From the NCBI GenBank assembly GCA_036874045.1, contig CM072342.1, positions 6,532,501 through 6,596,500 of the forward strand: a stretch of 64,000 nt of DNA, in the 5' to 3' direction. Numbering within the stretch: the stretch's first letter is position 1; every line of letters begins with the position of its first letter. This DNA comes from Cymodocea nodosa (taxonomy: Eukaryota; Streptophyta; Magnoliopsida; Alismatales; Cymodoceaceae). Of the stretch, positions 45,044 through 55,675 are shown piece after piece. The notes beneath the pieces are model-generated. The model saw only the letters and a list, made by a program, of their open reading frames with translations, was not told the origin of the DNA and made no database searches. The position numbers and the translations under genes are program-made.

Positions 45044-46721
45044 TATAACACATCTGGTGTTTGATGCACGGTGCAAAAAGAGGGCTGCAGAAAAGCTGAA
45101 AGTCCAATATAGAATCAAAGTGGAACAACATCGTGAAGCTACTACCAAACCTGTTGCAAAAGGAGATGAAGCTGGTCCTTCGAGACTAGTAATTATAGAA
45201 AAAGTTAAATAGGAAGAGCTAGTACTTGTGGCTCAAAGGCCTGTAGAGCCTATTTTTGTGGATTTAATTTCAAACGAGGAAGAGGAAGACCAAACACAAT
45301 TAATCAGAAAAAGGAAAGGAAAAGAGATAGTGTCTGAATATCACGATGAGATTAAATCTGAAATACAAATGTCAGTAGAGCCTGCAAAGCCAAATTTTGT
45401 AAACCTGCTATTCGATTCTGAGGAGGAGCAGGAGCAGGAGCAGCAACAGCAAGAACAAAGAGAAGAAGAAAAACAGGCTGATACTAGTCTACAGCCTGTA
45501 CAAGAAGAAGAAATAGAAATTAGGGCAGAAGCTGATTTGCCCATAACTCCATCCCAATCTTCCATAGAATCAGGAAGAATAGTTACAATGCAAATTGGTA
45601 GTTTGGAGGAAGAAGAAAGAATAGAACAAGAAGCTGAACTAGTATATATGGAAAGAAATAACTCTACAGATTCCATTGAAGAGTAAGAAACTCTTCAGTA
45701 ATTTATGGAAAGTATTCAAGACAGAGTGGAGTGTTCTGCCGGCTCACCACTACAGATAGAAGTAGAAGAAAATATTCAGGAATCCGCAGAGCATTTTCAG
45801 CAAGTCCAAGTTCATCATTTGGAAGAGGAAGTTCAAGAATAAACCCCTCTAGAGCAACAAATTCATATTCCTGACCCGGCTGAGGCAACAGTTTTAAATG
45901 AAGTATACTTTTGGAGTCAGTAAGCTTATAATAAATACCAAGAGATTAGAGGTTATGATATTATTTATAGTAGAACAGTAAATTAGGACGGAATGCAAGA
46001 AATCAAAGATTTATTTGAGTTCCAAGGTCTACTACAGTTTATTTCTTAGTAGAGAGGGCATGCAGTATATGAGAATTTAGTGCCCTACTTTTATGCAAAT
46101 TTGAGAGAAGGAGAAAGATGATTAATTTTCAATGTGGAGGAAGTTGATGTGCAGATAACACCAGAGCTTCTCCACAATATTTTCGGACTGAGAAATGAAG
46201 GAATTGAAATTCTGGAAGAAACAACTGTAGTGGAATGGGCTGAATAGGAAATTAAACAGTGCATAGCCATCGACCCTGGTGTGCCATTACTAAATAGACT
46301 GAAGTACTTAAATGGAAAGGCACACATGGTCACAATCATACTGGTAAAAACTGTTTATCAAAGACAAGGCCACGGCATTGAACTTAGTCAATTTGTCAAG
46401 TGGGCTACTTATGTAGTTGTAAACAGAATTCAAGTTAATTGGTACAAAGTATTTATCTCCAAGCTGAAAGCAGTAAAGAAGAAATTATTTTATGGAGATT
46501 TGATTCCACTACTGATGGTGGATAGTATTGATTTCACGAAATGGGCATCCAAAAGGATAAGATCAAGAACCATTTCAGTGAAAGAGTACAGAAATTATGC
46601 TGTTGTAGAAATTGCTGAACCTTCTAGAGTAGTTACAGGAGCTGTAGAAAGAATTAACCTATTAGAGCAACAAGTAAAAAGACTCTAGAATGAAGTAGAT
46701 GAACTTAGGAGAAGAGATTAA
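45044..46721 (+). pseudogene. A: env-like ORF, 3' part
   Basis: Continues from 26538. It opens with HLVFDARCKKRAAEKLKVQY, then an E/Q-rich region (FVDLISNEEEEDQTQLIRKR, EEEQEQEQQQQEQREEEKQA) and the C-terminal domain: VYFWSQ, YDIIYSR, N-stop-DGMQEIKDLFEFQGLL, ITPELLHNIFGLRNEG, VPLLNRLKYLNGKAHMV, YGDLIPLLMVDSIDFTKWAS. It ends TAA 46719-46721. Stops are frequent in the middle (45210, 45684, 45841, 45921, 45984-45986). The last 400 bases are open and better preserved than in B. Confidence 0.75.
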
Positions 46722-47703
46722 ATTGTATTGTTCGTCTACTTGTGTACATTTGTATGAAAAATATCTGAGTTATTGTAATTTATACTATTCATATTAATGA
46801 ATGTGTGTTTTTTAGATGTATTTTTCATTTGTGTTTGAGAATGATGAAATGGATGAACTATATTGAATATTATATAATGGTTTGAACAAAATGCAAGATT
46901 GTTTAAAAGATATAGAAATTTCCTAAATGACAAGATTAAAGGCATGTTAACTAATTAATGCTTAAAAATATCTACATGCTGCAAAGAAAAATTTAAATTC
47001 TGCATAACATAAAATGAACTATAAGTTAAATATTTATATAATGTTCAGATTTAAATGAGTTTTAATTAGAACACTGCATTAATGTCATGTATTTAACTTT
47101 ATTTAAGTTGAAAAGAATGTAGGAGAGAAATTTATATATAGAAGTTAATACGAGGAGTAAGTTTAGAAAACCTGCTAAGTGTTAACTCAACGAAGTAAGT
47201 CCGTTGAGTTAACCTTAACTCCACGAGGTCAATAATATAATATAAGGTCACTCCATTGAGTTATCTGTAACTCAACGAAGTTAGTCCGTGGAGTTAGCAG
47301 CAGTAACCGAAGCTATTCCGTTGATTTATCTGTAACTCAACAAGGTTAGTTCGTCGATTAAGCTAAATGGTTATTCTTTTAGCCACGAACGAAACTTCGT
47401 GGGTTTAGCAGTTACTGAAATTTGAAATTAGAAGTAGCACACGTACTATAAAAGTAGGAACCATACTGCACGTTACAAGTCACGTTTTTGCAATGAGATT
47501 CATTTGCTTTATGGACGTGCATTATAAATATAGAATAAAATGTTGTTTACAAGTTACCAGCATTTGAGAAAAGAAAATTCGTTGGGGAATTGGAAGGAGA
47601 AGTAGCTGATTCAACTTCATCTGTCAACAACTATTTACTGAATATAAAGCTTCAGACTGGTATGTAATTAATCTTCTGCTATCTTATTTTATGTTAAGAG
47701 TTT
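46722..47703 (+). promoter_or_regulatory. A: spacer before capsid ORF, palindromes plus TATA box
   Basis: GTTGAGTTA/TAACTCAAC blocks at 47185-47345 are followed by ACACGTACTATAAAA (TATAAAA 47447-47453), the same position as in B relative to the capsid ATG. A donor-like GTATGTAAT at 47660 is conserved with B. The first 400 bases are AT-rich with no other signal. Confidence 0.55.
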
Positions 47704-49053
47704 ATGAGCACATGGATTCGTTCTCCTAACACTAAACGATTAGTAAGAACACCTACATAGGATTATTCAACATAGAGACGTACTGAAAATTTTTCTGAAT
47801 TGGACTTTAATGAAATCCTTAGGGGTGTAACTAACCTTTCTTTAAAAGAGAACGAAGATATGGCTGCTCTAGTAGAGAAACCATTAGGGGAAATTTTGTA
47901 TCCTGAATTAGTTGATGAGCTTTCATGTATTTGATTGCCAAATTTTGAGGGAGATAGGTTTGAATTGAAATCTAATTATATTAGTCAATTGCCACATTTT
48001 CATGGATTAGAAAGAGAGGATACCTATTATTTCCTTAGAGAATTTAACGAAGTTTGTCAAATGATGAAAATGCCGAATATGAGTATAGATGCTATTAAAC
48101 TTAGATATATCCCTTTTGCTTTAAAAGACACAGCTAAGAGATGGTTATATACTCTATCGCCTGATTCAATTTCTACATGGACTAAATTTTGCTCTATTTT
48201 TTTGGAAAAATATTATCCAACACATCAAACGATTAAAAAGAAAAAGGAAATATTAATGTGTAGCCAAAAACAAGGAGAATCATTCTGGAAATATTTTGAA
48301 AGATTTAAAGATTTACTGACTCAATGTCTACATCATGCAATGAGTAAAGCGTAATTGATATGTATAATTTATGAAGGCATAGATGTTTCAACGAAATCTT
48401 TATTAGAATCTACTTGTCAGAATGGATTTTTAAAATTGTGTAGTGAAGAAGCATGTGCATACTTAGAAAACTTTGCAAAAAGAACTACATAGTGGGAGAA
48501 CTCAGCTGAAGTTATTGCAGATAAAAGAATATTGCCAAGGGGAATGCATGAAATAGATTCAAGCACTATGCTTGAAGTTAAATTAACTGAATTAACAAAG
48601 GAAATAGAAGAGTTATCATTAAATCAGAAATTATCACAAAAAAGTGCAAACGTTAATGATTTAGATATTATTTATGCTAGAAACTAGAAAGATAACTTTG
48701 AAAATTCGTATAACCCTAATTGGAGAAATCACCTGAATTTATCTTGGAGAAACAACAATTTCCAGGTAAGAGAAAATATAAATGACAAGAATATAAATTA
48801 TGAAGCATTAATTGAACAAGGATCTAGAATAGAGAAGTTAGAAAAGATAATTCAACATTTAAACAATCGTCTAGATTTTGTATTTGGAAATGCTGCAATT
48901 CAAAATCAAAATATAAATAGAAATATATCCCCTAGACAGAAAGAATCAATAGAAGTTAGACTTACTGGAGGATTGCCAATGCAAGCAGTACCTAACCCTA
49001 TTAACAGAACTGTTAATGAAGTTGATACCTCCTCTAGGAGGGTAACCGAATGA
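47704..49053 (+). pseudogene. A: capsid-type gag ORF located downstream of pol and env
   Basis: Same protein as B at 36111-37453: FSELDFNEILRGVTNLSLKE, LPHFHGLEREDTYYFLREF, IPFALKDTAKRWLYTLSPDS, GESFWKYFERFKDLLTQCL and NWRNHLNLSWRNNN. The G-E-S-F-W-K-Y-F-E-R-F helix is intact here, whereas B has a one-base deletion. Stops: 47758-47760, 47932-47934, 48352-48354, 48490-48492, near 48688 and others. No zinc knuckle. It lies 0.98 kb after the env-like ORF and 0.2 kb before the F-box ORF. Confidence 0.88.
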
Positions 49054-49268
49054 AACATCATAACTAAAGTAACTATGTATAATATAGTAAGTAGAAAATA
49101 AAAAATAAAAAAATGTAAGTTTACTTATAATTAATAGTATCGTAGAGTTATTACTTAACTTAATGAACTTAGTCTGTTGAGTTATGACCTAACTCCACGA
49201 GGGTGTGTAGTAGCTATGTTAATTTTGTCTCTATTAATTTTTGTTTATGTCATACAGAATCGCAATAG
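49054..49268 (+). other. A: short spacer between capsid and F-box ORFs
   Basis: About 215 bases with CGTAGAGTTATTACTTAACT and CTGTTGAGTTATGACCTAAC, a weak version of the family palindrome, as in B at 37500-37570. No TATA box is convincing. Confidence 0.5.
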
Positions 49269-50405
49269 ATGGAATTGATGAAATTACCATTGGACGCACT
49301 AAGGGAAGTACTGAGTAACTTGTCAGCTAAAGATCTTTGCAGATTGTGTTGTGTATCAAAGGATATTAAAGACTGTGTTAGAGAAAAATATTTTCATGGA
49401 CTACAAGCTGCAAAAATGACTAAGATTAGAGATGGATTTTTATGGAAGTTATTTAATCGTAGTTCAATTAGATATGAATATCTGAATATGGAAGAAATTG
49501 TTGGAATTCCACCTAATACATTAGAAGGAATAGATCATATTTTGGGGATGGATGAAGGATTAATTATATACAGAACCAAACCAAGGTATGCAATTATGTT
49601 ACTTGATATTTTAATTAGAAATCCTCTCACAAGAGAAGAATGGAATATAGGAAGGCCTAATAGATATGAAGTACCAACTGAAAATTGTGGGTCAGCTTTA
49701 ATATTTTTTGATAAAAATTTGACCATTCCTGAAAAATTATATTACTGGAGACCTACTGGAAATTGGGATGAAGATTTATGCTTAAGTATGTATAATTTTC
49801 TGAATAGATCTTGGATTAAAAATAATATAATATATCTAGGACATAAAACATTAATTAATAACATACATGTCATACTTGATGGATATATATATCTAGTCAT
49901 AGATATATCAGTTGCATTTAGATTTGATTTATACATAGTAAGCATAGACAGTTATGATGATTTTATAGAGATATCACTTATACCAAGTGATATACCTAAA
50001 CCATCATTTGCAGAATATGATAAAATTCAATTAGGAATGTGGTATAATGAATATAATGATCTTACTTTATGTTTGATAAGATGGTGGGATGAATTGAAGA
50101 AATTTCAAATATGGATTATGAAAGACCTAAATGAATGGAAGTAGGAAGAGGAATATATTGAAATAGATGTAGAAATAGAAACAGCTACACTATATTGGAA
50201 TAGAAGAGGATCTCTTTCTGCATTTTATTTCATTAATGGAAATACACTTATATTTAGTATTGATAATATACTGTAAGTTTACAAATTAAAAAGGAAAATA
50301 GACTTCATTGAAACAGAATTGATAGCAAGAAGAATTATGCCAAAAAAGTTTGCTTGGACTGACATGTTTATTCCATTTGTTACTACATTTCAGTCATGTT
50401 CTTAA
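49269..50405 (+). pseudogene. A: F-box protein ORF carried by the retrotransposon
   Basis: 378 codons plus stop, exactly the length in B. The first 291 codons are open. F-box: LPLDALREVLSNLSAKDLCR then LCCVSKDIKDCV. F-box-associated region: NPLTREEWNIGRPNRYEVPT, YYWRPTGNWDEDLCLSMYNF, NNIHVILDGYIYLVIDISVA, LCLIRWWDELKKF; C-terminus KFAWTDMFIPFVTTFQSCS. Only two stops: TAG at 50142-50144 (expected Trp, EWK-stop-EEE) and TAA at 50274-50276 (Gln in B). Ordinary F-box proteins of this type are 350-420 residues. No retroelement domain is present, so capture from a host gene is the simplest origin. The cellular target is unknown. Confidence 0.9.
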
Positions 50406-52184
50406 AGTATGATTCTGTGTTTTTAATGTTATGTGTAGTCTACATTTATTTTTAGAAAAAAAAGAAAAATAAAAATATCAATCTAGTTTGTTGGTATCTG
50501 TTCTGGGAAACCAACTGGCTTGCTTGTGAGCCACCAAAGGCATAGGAGCATGGGTTCCACACAAGCCACTAATTAACAAGTTATGTTTTGTTGTTATATA
50601 TTCTGCTTTGAATTGTGAATGAAAAGTTTTTTAGATTTAAAAATCAGAAGATATTGAAGGAGATACAAAAGAACAAGGTATGTAATTAATTACTTATCTT
50701 AAATTTACATTTAAACTCAGTTCGTGGAGTTATTCATTAACTCAACGAATTAAGTTCGTTGAGTTAGGGGTTAAGTCAACGAAACAATATTCATGCCTGC
50801 TGCAATTACTATATTTACTGAAAAATCTTTTACATTGAGGACAATGCAAAATGTAGGTATGGGGGGGAGGTAATTAAAGTAACAACCATGTAATTTTGTT
50901 AGTTAGAAGAATTAAAATAGTACTGCAAAAGTTCTAGGGAAGTTGAAAAATTTTGATGAAGTTGCTGCTATAACTATCTGATAATTGAAACTGCACAATT
51001 TTTAAAAAACTGTAATTACTGAAATGTTATATTTATAATCTTATATAAGATGCTACCAATTTTACTACTCATACAAATCTAGATATAGTATCTTATGTTT
51101 TTGCTGAAATTTATGAGTTTAACAATTTCATGATTTTAAAAAGAAATTAGAATGTTTAACTGAAACTCAGTAAATTATCTGAAATCTTGAAAGAGCTGAA
51201 ATGTTGATTTTTGGATTAAAGGAAATACATATGATCAATGATACATTTAATTTGATTGATTAAACTTGTAGAATGATTTGTGTGTAGATCTTATTAAATG
51301 ACAAAAAAAGTATGAGCTTATTGATATGGATTCATATTTTCAGTAAATAATAAGAGCAGGAATATATGAGATTTGTGTTTTATTGCATCTGTATTAATGA
51401 AATACGTTCATATACTGTGTTGAAAAGAAAAAAGGAGGAAAAAAGAGAAAAATTTTGAGAGTTTATTGACTTGTTTGATCACGAGCCTTTTGTACTTGTG
51501 TAGATAGGTATGTAAGGATTATTGACCTGAAAAAGGACTCTTTAAATCTGGCAACCTAAGATCCTGATCAGATCTGAGATTATTGACTGAAAGCTCGATA
51601 CATGGGTACACTAGAAAGCTCTTGTATGATTCAAGCTTGTCAAATTAACTTTTAAAAGTACAAATACGCATATACTGTTTTGAAAAGATACAAGTGTTTT
51701 GTGAAATACAAATATCTTTTGAATCGAGTATATTTTCTGTTATCTAAAATTGCTGAAGTATGAATCAAGATTAGACTTTTGAAGTTGTTTATTTGAGATA
51801 CAATTCTTTATTCTACTTGTCTTAATCATATTGAATTGGATTGTGTTTTGATTCGAATGTATTTGAAATTTTCTCTAGAAATCATATTGGAAAATTCAAG
51901 ATGATAGATGCTGAAAAGAAAAAAATGATAATATAATTAACACCTATGTGATGCTGATATATTTTGTATGAAATTTACATATATTCTAAATATATTTGTA
52001 GGTTGAAGAGAGAAAAAAAACAAAGTTAAAACAGATTACTGAAACATACAGAATATCTATATAGTAATCTAATTTATTATTCTGAAGAAGAGCGAAATGA
52101 AGAATTAAATCTAGCACTTTAGAAAGACCAATTAGTTAGATCTTAGTTTGCTAAGGGACTAGCAACATTTAAGTATGGGGGAAG
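50406..52184 (+). other. A: conserved 3' noncoding tail and polypurine tracts
   Basis: Parallels B's tail: ACTGGCTTGCTTGTGAGCCA (near 50514), AACAAGGTATGTAA (50673-50686), CATTGAGGACAATGC (50833-50847) with GGTATGGGGGGGAGG (50856-50870), TTGACTTGTTTGATCAC (near 51466), and the PPT AAGTATGGGGGAAG (52171-52184) abutting the LTR. No ORF. Confidence 0.8.
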
Positions 52185-54127
52185 TGTTTAGAATGAAAAA
52201 GTGCATAATATTAATAGTTAAATGATGGCTAATTGCATAATATTTAGCTTATCATATGAGAATTAAGCCATTATGTTATAATTGCACTGTTATATGCTTT
52301 AATGAAAGAATCTGCATAATTTCAAGGAATTAATATTAATTTAATACATTTCTGAACTGTCGATAAGTTGCTGGTTTTTAATTCTTTAGTATCTGAATTT
52401 TCTGTTATTTCGGAGAGTTATATTGCATGTACTGGACAATTATGTTTTAAACGCTAAAAGAATATTTAGGTGAACAGTAACAACTCGTTGAGTTACAGGT
52501 TTAAAGGTATAAAAAGATCACGTGAGAACTCGTTGAGTTAGCGAGTAAAAACCTTAAGTTATATATCTGAACTTGTTAAGTTAGATTTATGCACGTGTTG
52601 AATTTAAATGCTTTATTATGTCACGTGAGATGCACATGTTTAACTCGTTAAGTTAGTATAACTGTACGTGTTGAGTTACATGAATACACACTAAGGTAAC
52701 ACATTAGGTTAGTAGCTTATTTCTTTATTGCACGTGTTTTATAGTTAAATCAACGAAGTAAGTTCGTTGAGTTATCTGTAACTCCACGGACCATTTATTT
52801 TCTAATATGCCACTGTAGCGGTTACAAAAATAGGACATTCGAAGGAAAACCATGATTGCACGTATCACGTAGGAATTCACTCATGGAAGGAAGAAGAAAT
52901 CACCATCGTTGATATAAATGAAGGAAATCCAACCGATCATCTAAGTAGAAGCAGTTACCACTAAAGAAATATAAAAGAAAATGAGAAAAGACGAAGAAGG
53001 GGTGGCCAGTGTGTGCGGAGGAGGACAAACCGAGCTATCTACAGGCAGCGTCGGAAGTTCCCTGAAGTACCACACCAACCACCACAACCATCACCACCAT
53101 AATCACCAACCATCGGAGGTCTGTGACGATACTTTCCTGATGTTGGGTCGATTCCGAGCCAAACACAGTGCTTGACAACCACTGTGAGGAGTGATCACGT
53201 CGCGGGAAGGGAAACCATTTTCACTAAGCACCGACTCATATCTCAAGAAAACGTAAAGCTTCTAGCCTTGGTTTCGGGTTGATGCCAGTATGCTGAAGAG
53301 GAGATCATCTTGCAATTCTAGACTCGCGATTCTATAGGGAGAGGAGGCAGAATTGTAAGTGATTAAGTTTTCAGTAGTGTAATCGCGTCGCATGTAGTGA
53401 CGAAAGTTTTTACTATTGATAGAGATTACTTTTACATTTCCACTTTCACCCATTTTCATGATCATATCAAAACAAAAATACCAAAAACAACTTATCTGTG
53501 TTTATAGTTAGTATTTGAGTGTTGTATTGTTTGTTTTGTATCGTGATTAATGTTATCATTGTTAGTATTTTGAATGTTTCATGTTTGTTTAATTTAGAAA
53601 ATAGAAAATAGTTTTACAGTTTACTGAATTAAATCGTTCCTGATACTTAAAGATTTTAATGGTTACTGTTTGAAATATCTGAATGTTAGTGTTGTTGAAT
53701 GATAAATTTAATATTAACTAGCATTAAAGAGCTTAATTGATGTTATTTACAATCTGTGAAACCGCCCAATGGTTAGCCAAATTCCTCTGTAAATAGTAGT
53801 ATTAAACTAGATAGATAGCTTCATTGAGTTACTTCAATTCCACGAGGTTAGTCTGTTGAGTTAGCTATAACTCAACGGAGTGCTTACTGAATATATAAAT
53901 TTCATTATTAAAAATGGAACAGTACACAATTCTACCTCAATTTTCTATGGGATCGACCTGTACTTGCACACAAATACAATATACACTATGCACTTGCAGT
54001 TTAAATACAAATTGGAATTAATATCTAATTTGTGTGAAAGATTGTTTGCTGACTTCTAAAAAGAAATTACTGATAAGCATAAAGATAAATTAACTAAGTT
54101 ACAAATGAAAGTTAACAAACCCAAACA
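52185..54127 (+). repeat. 3' LTR of element A
   Basis: 1943 bp, TGTTTAGAATG to CCCAAACA; aligns with 18583-20514 throughout, with scattered substitutions. Confidence 0.93.
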
Positions 54128-54132
54128 GAGAC
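54128..54132. repeat. target-site duplication of A, right copy (GAGAC)
   Basis: Pairs with 18578-18582. Confidence 0.9.
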
Positions 54133-54671
54133 CTAAGACTATTTTTAGATGGTACAAAAGAGGATGAAGAAATGGGTAGACCAAAGTCATAGGTCACTAG
54201 AGTTTGATGTGGGCGACCAAGTTCTACTTAGATTAACTGCATAGATCTTGAAGAAGATCCATAAGGAGACATAACACTCATTGGTACAACATTATGAAGG
54301 GTCATTTGTTGTGAAGAGATAGGTAGAGAAGTTAGCTTATTAGTTGAAGTTGTCCGACAAGTTGAAGCTTCAACCCATTTTCAACATTAGTTTCCTTAAA
54401 TCTTTCTACAAGAACTTGGAGGATGCCTTGTGAGGAAAGTCACATTGTGCACCAACCTAAGTTCAAAAGAAGTTCAACAAGAAGGCATAATGATCCTTAG
54501 CAAGGAGGTCGAGGGTCATAGTTGGAAGAACAAACGATCATCCTTCTTGGTGCAATGGGAGGGCCAACCATTAGAGGTTATTTGAGAGGACACCACACTC
54601 TAGTAGATTGAAGGTCTTATTAGAGACTTCATGAAGTCATCAAGGGTAACAACTAGTTAGGTGGGGGAGAA
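54133..54671 (+). pseudogene. element D: integrase C-terminus and chromodomain-like tail, plus PPT
   Basis: Continues the integrase broken at 18577. KKWVDQSHRSLEFDVGDQVL, LVQHYEGSFVVKR and LKLSDKLKLQPIFNISFLKS are the GPY/F-region landmarks of chromoviruses. FLVQWEGQPLEVI near 54538-54576 matches the chromodomain core (YLVKWKGYP..E.TWE), so D is chromovirus-like. Frame shifts and stops are frequent. GTGGGGGAGAA at 54661-54671 is the PPT. Confidence 0.85.
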
Positions 54672-55235
54672 TATTACAACCCACATGTGGTTGACTCATA
54701 CACGGTGAGCCAACATAACTAAGGGTTGAAGGAAGTGAAGAGTCATAATTGAAGAGACACCTAAATTGACACTATAATAAAATCGACTAGAGTTGGTCCA
54801 CTTACTAGGTGAGTAGCAAGTGGAATGTTGATAGTTGCAGAAGATCGAGAGTCACATGCGAGCAACTTAAAGTTGGGATAGCTAAGGGACACAACTATTG
54901 GTGTTTAAAACCAACATGTGTTAGTGGGAGAGCATTGTTGTTGGGATGTTACGAAAGATGAATGTCATGCCAAGTAGTAAAGGTGGAGCTCGAGAGATGC
55001 AACACTTGAGCGAAGCATGCGAAGTTATGGTAAATACTATCTCACATAATTAAGGACTCACTATGGGTGAAGGTGAGTCGCTGGACATTGAAGGACAACT
55101 ACTATTGTGCAAAAGCTCCACTAGTAGATGACACCACTAGCTTTTCAACCAAGGAGTTTGAAATAGTTTGATTAGAGATCGAGTTTTCTAGTATCGATAG
55201 GGATTTCATTGAGTTTTAAGAAAAACCCCATGATA
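54672..55235 (+). repeat. 3' LTR of element D (564 bp)
   Basis: Starts TATTACAACC (TG changed to TA) and ends CCATGATA, corresponding to CTATGACA of the 5' LTR. Confidence 0.88.
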
Positions 55236-55240
55236 GTAGT
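55236..55240. repeat. target-site duplication of D, right copy (GTAGT)
   Basis: Pairs with 13447-13451. Confidence 0.85.
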
Positions 55241-55259
55241 TATTTACATGAAAGGGAAG

Positions 55260-55372
55260 TGTTTAGAATGAAAAAGTGCATAATATTAATGGTTAAATGC
55301 ATAATATTTAGCTTATCATATGAGAATTAAGCCATTATGTTATAATTGCACGATTATATGCCTTAATTAAAA
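55260..55372 (+). repeat. 5'-terminal fragment of another Athila-family LTR
   Basis: TGTTTAGAATG, AAAAAGTGCATAATATTAAT and AGCTTATCATATGAGAATTA are shared with the starts of the A and B LTRs. The match stops near 55372. An internal loss of about 11 bases removed one copy of a short repeat (GGTTAATTGCAT versus GGTTAAATGCAT). A purine-rich GAAAGGGAAG precedes it, as the PPT precedes a 3' LTR. Confidence 0.9.
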
Positions 55373-55675
55373 TTTGTTTTTTAATAAATCATGTTATGGA
55401 AGTAGAGTTGTCTTTTTTCTCAAGCTGAAGTGTCTAAAAGTGATGAAAAGTGAGGGAAAAAAGGAAGAAGAGGAAAAAAATAAAAGAAAATGTAATTTGT
55501 TAAATTCATATGTTAAAAAAAGGATATAATAATAATAATAAATAAATAAATATAATAATAATAAATTTTTATAATATGTTAAATTTATATTAACATTGTA
55601 ATGTATAATATATTCTTATGAAGAATGAAAACATTTTTTATTTTTCTATAATATTTTCGTTGTTAAATCGAAAAG

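Larger units (their letters stand above)
18583..54127 (+). mobile_element. element A: Athila-like Ty3/gypsy retrotransposon with permuted gag and captured F-box gene
   Basis: LTRs 18583-20514 and 52185-54127 (about 1.93 and 1.94 kb) start TGTTTAGAATG and end with AAACA. The flanks are GAGAC on both sides. A's own sequence is 18583-26538 plus 45044-54127, about 17 kb; the rest is element B. Order: LTR, PBS, zinc-knuckle/protease/pol ORF, env-like ORF (split by B), capsid gag ORF, F-box ORF, conserved noncoding tail, PPT, LTR. The Athila assignment rests on the PBS type, the LTR size, the ITLRSG and capsid motifs, and the pol sequence. All ORFs are broken. Confidence 0.93.
13452..55235 (+). mobile_element. 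element D: Ty3/gypsy chromovirus-like retrotransposon, split by nested insertions
   Basis: LTRs at 13452-14026 and 54672-55235 align through their length, and both flanks carry GTAGT (13447-13451, 55236-55240), a perfect 5-bp target duplication. Inside, in order, are a PBS, gag, protease, RT, RNase H and integrase, broken at 18577 by element A and resuming at 54133 with the integrase C-terminus and a chromodomain-like tail. A probable solo LTR also interrupts gag. Without the insertions D would be about 5.5 kb. All frames contain many stops. D is the oldest member of the nest, since everything else in it landed later. Confidence 0.93.

Noticed and set aside
45341..45676. Minus-strand serine/cysteine-rich ORF of 111 codons
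   Set aside because: Complement of the E/Q-rich repeat in the env-like ORF, which automatically yields S/C/L-rich frames.
18583..54127. Interpretation as one giant 35-kb retroelement with duplicated pol
   Set aside because: Internal LTRs at 26539 and 40499, a second PBS and PPT, and a GTAGC duplication inside A's env-like frame show two nested copies.
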